From NCBI RefSeq assembly GCF_051020985.1, contig NC_135001.1:16671896-16735895 (forward strand): 64,000 bases of DNA, written 5' to 3'. This document shows, piece by piece, positions 59,764-64,000 of the stretch. The DNA is from Nomia melanderi. Taxonomy: Eukaryota; Arthropoda; Insecta; Hymenoptera; Halictidae. The position numbers and the translations under genes are program-made. The first letter of the stretch is position 1. The number at the start of each line of letters is the position of its first letter. The notes under the pieces are model-generated. The model was not told where the DNA came from and did not search any database. It saw only the letters and a program-made list of their open reading frames with translations.

Positions 59764-60540
59764 ATTAAAATAAAAATAATAATAATCATCACGATAGCAA
59801 AGATAATTATAAAAATAACAAGAATAATAATAGTATATTTTTATTTTTAAACCATTCAATGCCACCAAATTAAGTTCAGTTACTGTAATACCGTACGCAT
59901 GATTATACCGCTAATTGTAGTGTTTTGATTGATCGCACAATTCATTTGGTAGAATTCGATCCCACAGATGCGGAATGACGCATGATGCATTATTCTTGTG
60001 AACTCGCCGATCCATTAGACGAGTTAACATGATGAATGCATTTGTATAATCAGCGTGTTTTAAAAAAATAATCATCCATATCACTTTTGAAGGTAGCGTA
60101 CCTTGCATTTTTCTTTTCATATTACCAGTACGTCCAGACGAAATGAAAAAATAAATGTTCGTAAAATATTTAAATGTCCATATCAATTATTATTAACTTC
60201 TAGTTCTATAAATATATATTGTGAAACATGGAACGAAGGAAATCAGTATCTTTATACGAGTATGAGCATAATATTTAAAACGTAGTTATTATGTCTCTTA
60301 ACAATACAACAAAATTAAATAAAATTCCTCGTAATTTGTTTATCTTCCTTATCTTAACTAAGTATAATTTATTTAAAGAAATTTCAATTACATCTCCATT
60401 TAAATCAATTTTAACAGAAAATTGTATGTGAATGTATAGCATGTGAGATTTTTAATAACATGGAAGTATCTATAGATCGCTCTCGTGAATCTTATAATAA
60501 CACTACAGACTCATGCTATACAATATTTGAATACCCTGCA
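59764..60540. other. AT-rich stretch, one weak minus-strand ORF
   Basis: A 91-codon minus frame at 59911-60186 has a balanced peptide (contains LTRLMDRRVHKNNASC) but no acceptor or family match. The start of the stretch is an A-rich simple tract (59755-59845). Confidence 0.25.
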
Positions 60541-60770
60541 ATTATTTCAGCTCTAAGAAGCTGAAAAGTCTTCCGGTATCCAGTGAATGACGGGTCATTT
60601 CCTCCTTAGACCGTCAGCTGCTTCCTACAGAACTATCAGGTTCTCCGCACCCAAGACTAACCTGCAATGTCAGTTCCATCTCACTCCTTGGCCCTCAACT
60701 TTCAGCTCTCTACCCTCTGTGATCTGTTCAGAAGTGATTTTACAGGGTGTCGCTTGAATCAGTTTAAAAG
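60540..60770. other. Isolated GC-balanced segment in AT-rich DNA
   Basis: About 230 bases with far more C and G than either flank but few CpG, unlike the CpG-rich blocks elsewhere. It contains a 57-codon ATG frame (Ser/Pro/Leu-rich) of doubtful meaning. No repeat partner, tRNA-like box pair or domain was recognised. Confidence 0.35.
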
Positions 60771-61890
60771 TTCTAATTGCTAATACTTTAAGTATAACAA
60801 TCCCCGAAGTGCTTAGAACTCAAATAAATAAAATCCTGAATCTAATTAAATAACATTTAACGAAGTTTCGACTGGATGGAAAATTTCGTTTGAAACTAGA
60901 GATTCATTTAAGAACAACAATATTAATCATAAATGTTAAAAGAAGTAATCGTAACTTTAAATATTATAAATGAATTATACATGGTAATTAAGGAATAGAA
61001 TGGAAGTTAAGATATTGCGAAGAGGGGTAAATGTTATCAACAGATATGAAGTAGAGATTAAATTAAAAAAGGTTAAATTATGTAGCGAAGATTGATAATA
61101 AGTTATTTATTATATTAATATGTAATTTCTATGACAATTGTAACAATAGATTATTTTCGGTTCCTTCAGGCATTCATTATAATATTCAGGTGAAAAAATT
61201 ATTACAAATTAGATCAATAAAATACAATAGTATTTTATTCTTTGCGTAGAATTCCTGGAAGTCAGTAGTTTAGTGTGCAAATCAAATGAGATCATAAAAC
61301 ACGAATCAGAATCTCGTTTCGGCTAGTACTTGGCTAATAAATTTTCACCACTTCCAAAATTATCGATATTTAAACAAATTCTCAAAAAATACCCGATGAA
61401 GATACTTATATGTTCATCAAAATGTGAAAACAACGAAGTAAATATTATTCTGCTATCACAGTATTTATCAATATATATAGTTAATATAAACTCAAGAATT
61501 ATTTATTAACTCCAGAACAGACAAATACTAATAAAGTACAACATTGACATCATTACTGTAATAAGAGAAAATACAGAAATACACGTGACAATAAGGCAAT
61601 TGGTATAAAACATAAATAGGTCAACGTAGCGAAAACACATTTAAAAATCAACAAATCACACTCAGAAATTGATTCACTCGGAAAACCGAAAGTGCAACGT
61701 TCCCAACGATCGTTATCCCAAGCAAACATTCGAATATGCAAATATAAAAACACCTACTTTCGCACGTTCAATAATTACCACTAATTTCACGTGGAAAAAA
61801 GAGCAAAAATCAATTTTTTCAGTTAAAACACGTCCTCGCCACCTCAAGCAGAAACTCCGCGTATTACATTGAAATCCCATCTATTCTACA
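60771..61890. other. AT-rich stretch, no gene seen
   Basis: Nothing recognised. Confidence 0.3.
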
Positions 61891-62480
61891 TATTTGCCCT
61901 AGGGGAGAACCTATGTTCCCTTTGAAGACCCAGCGCCGAACGGCCGGGCTTATCTTCGCGATAATTCGTCCCACTTTCCGCGACTTTTTTCATTCGCGCG
62001 AGGAGCCCGCCGTATCTCATTTCCCCGCCCCTCGGCGGCGCGCATCAGAAAGTTCACCGAAGACATGATAGAATACCAAGGGAAGAGATTAGATTTTTGC
62101 CTTTTTGTTGAGCCACCGTTCGCGGATCGATCCACGCTTTAACGAACTCAAAGTCTATCCCGCCCCCGCCCCCCTTCCCGCCCCGCCCGTTCTCGCGCGT
62201 TCTCCGCGGCGAAAGGCGGCACCCTCCGCCCTCCGAATGATTTTAGAGCTCGCATCCCCCCTCCGTGTAGTGGTAGTTCCCACCAAACTGCTTCTACGGC
62301 TAATATTTACATTTATTAACTCTCTCGTCGTAAATGAAATTTTCAGATAACTTTTAGGATATAGCCGGAGGGTTATAAGGCTATCCGGTCGGCCGCTGAC
62401 GGTACGAGGTCCCCTCGACGTGCTCACCACTGAGTTTGCGCACGTTCCTGCCCTTTCTCATTTTCTCCGTCTCTCTTTCC
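61890..62480. other. CpG-rich block
   Basis: GC-rich with C-runs at 62155-62190. Overlapping frames on both strands are not distinctive. Confidence 0.3.
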
Positions 62481-64000
62481 GACTGTTCTTGTTGCACTGT
62501 CAGAAGCAGATTAGCCAATAACTATTGCCGGCCAAACTCCCTGTAGGCTGAAGCGTCGGTAAAGTTTATGATCGGGACTAGACGCCGTACTTCCTTTTTT
62601 CTTTGCTCCTTGTGTTTCTTTTCTGCTGCGTTTCTTTAGCCTCTGTAACGATTTCGGTGATTGGATTCGGGTACTTCTTTTCTCGTTGTTTTCTTTGGAT
62701 TTGATTATCCGTTTGATTCGTGATAGTAAACGACGTCCGTGGTCTTTGTGAAATTTGATTGTGATTTTAATCTTCTTAACTAGGCTGCGGAATGTTTACG
62801 TTTGCGGCGTGTCTTGTCGTGTAAAATACAATAAACGAAATTATTTGATTGATGTGGTAATTTTAAGAAGAACCGGTAAATTTTAGTTTGTAAATAATTG
62901 ATGGTTTATTTATATTTGGTTGGTTAACAGCCCTCGCCGTCGTATTATTTTTTGAATCACTAAAATCCTGAATATTGTAACATTATATATAATATAATAT
63001 ATTGTAATATAGGAAATTATAATTTTAAAAAGAAGGAGTCATAAAATTAATTTGACTCTCTTTAAAAAAGGGACACATGCAACTGTTATTTATTCAGAAT
63101 CGTACGTAAAGTTGAATTGGTGCGTTGAACTCGTTTAATATGGTATTTCTAAACAGTGATACACCTCGATACTGTCCTTTTTATTTGGGTTAAGTATTTT
63201 TTAGTTTCTTAAACGCGACAGTCTTGCGGTCGAGGGTCATCGAACTGGATAATGAAACGTGCAAATGGAAATGAGGCAGTGCTGTGACAGATAATATTAT
63301 GACTGACCACAGGAAAGGCCGAGCGCTCAGTCAACTAGCGGCGCAGACTTTCCGCGGCGCTTTTCCCATCAACGTTAAAACGTTTCACGCTCTGCCCTCG
63401 TACCGTAAAAATTTTCAATGCGAATCTCATCAGCATCAAAATATTTCGCGCGTTGTAAAAGCGTGGAATGTTTTTTCAACGAGAAAAACAGAGTAGGCGT
63501 TGTTTTTCCTTTATCGAAACGGAACGGAGAGCTACCGGAAGCGTACTGGCTGCCGTTGTGTCGATATATTCGATTCTATGAAGTCATTTCCGACTGTACT
63601 TCACGAATTGCATTCTACGTATTCTTTAAAAATGTATGCTTGTACATTGCACATTATCGTTCAAATATTTAATATAACGGAAACAATTTATTTACAGAAA
63701 AGAATCACGAGTATTACGAGAATATTCGTTTGACACCTATTTGTACATCCGATAGATTTGTAATAATTGTCAGATATTAAATAACTCGTGTAATAATTTT
63801 AGTTAGCGAACATCTATACGCATTATGTTAATAAAAAGTTACTGCACTGCACGCTTTAGATGATAATCGTAACCTTCCGGTACGTTCTTTAGTAATTAAT
63901 GTACAATGAATTTATATAAAAGAATTACTTGAAAACGCGCATTAAAATTTTGTTCGCGGCAGATTGTCCCTTCGAGACAATTGATTTTTGAATAACTGAC
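62480..64000. other. Mixed to AT-rich sequence, no gene seen
   Basis: A TA-rich simple tract lies at 62982-63013 and a small CpG-bearing patch at 63290-63540. Nothing else recognised to the end of the window. Confidence 0.3.
62982..63013. repeat. TA-rich simple repeat
   Basis: Interrupted ATATA/ATAAT units. Confidence 0.75.

Noticed and set aside
1..64000. CRISPR arrays, rRNA, telomeric TTAGG arrays, known microRNAs
   Set aside because: Looked for by eye and not seen. MicroRNAs would need folding and homology searches to exclude.

Overview
This is eukaryotic nuclear DNA, most likely from an insect and possibly a hymenopteran (ant, bee or wasp). That assignment is an inference. It rests on AT-rich DNA alternating every few kb with CpG-rich blocks, long CT/GA microsatellites, insect-type Tc1/mariner and pogo-like relics, and many short TTAA-ended elements. 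No ribosomal RNA, tRNA, CRISPR array or complete recognisable protein gene was found. The window reads as a gene desert or large-intron landscape, with regulatory-looking GC blocks, decayed transposons and a few possible isolated exons.

The best supported content is repetitive. About seventeen elements of 190-255 bp, plus one possible 105 bp element, end in TTAA-like sites with inverted tips, which is the insertion signature of piggyBac-type transposons. They fall into families called here A (838, 18263, 28666, 30424, 39311), B (3699, 11812, 17334, 24727), C (30760, 36955, 43819, 44084, 50526, 54157), D (34585) and E (9915). Families B to E share a tip of the form TTAACC..TT. Other mobile DNA includes two Tc1-like transposase fossils on the minus strand (5690-5935 and 10985-11180), a Tc1-type MITE (13985-14223), a pogo/Tigger-like MITE (52262-52430), an unclassified inverted-repeat element (20869-21067) and a young-looking long-TIR element (45340-45615). 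A cluster of fold-back sequences lies at 33018-33503.

Tandem repeats include a 38-bp minisatellite (36007), a 27-bp duplication (44662), and GA, CT, GGAA, CA/CGCA, TA and poly-G tracts.

Possible protein-coding pieces are short and of unknown function. They are a terminal-exon-like ORF at 59596-59763 (+), a second at 37301-37437 (+), a third at 40475-40607 (-), a 137-codon ORF with a good start context at 29080-29493 (-), and a frame-broken coding-like stretch at 56569-56943. CpG-rich blocks near 4050-5260, 12540-13680, 16000-16930, 29180-30410, 51040-52070 and 54720-55910 are the likeliest places for promoters, enhancers or first exons, but nothing in the sequence names the genes they would serve.
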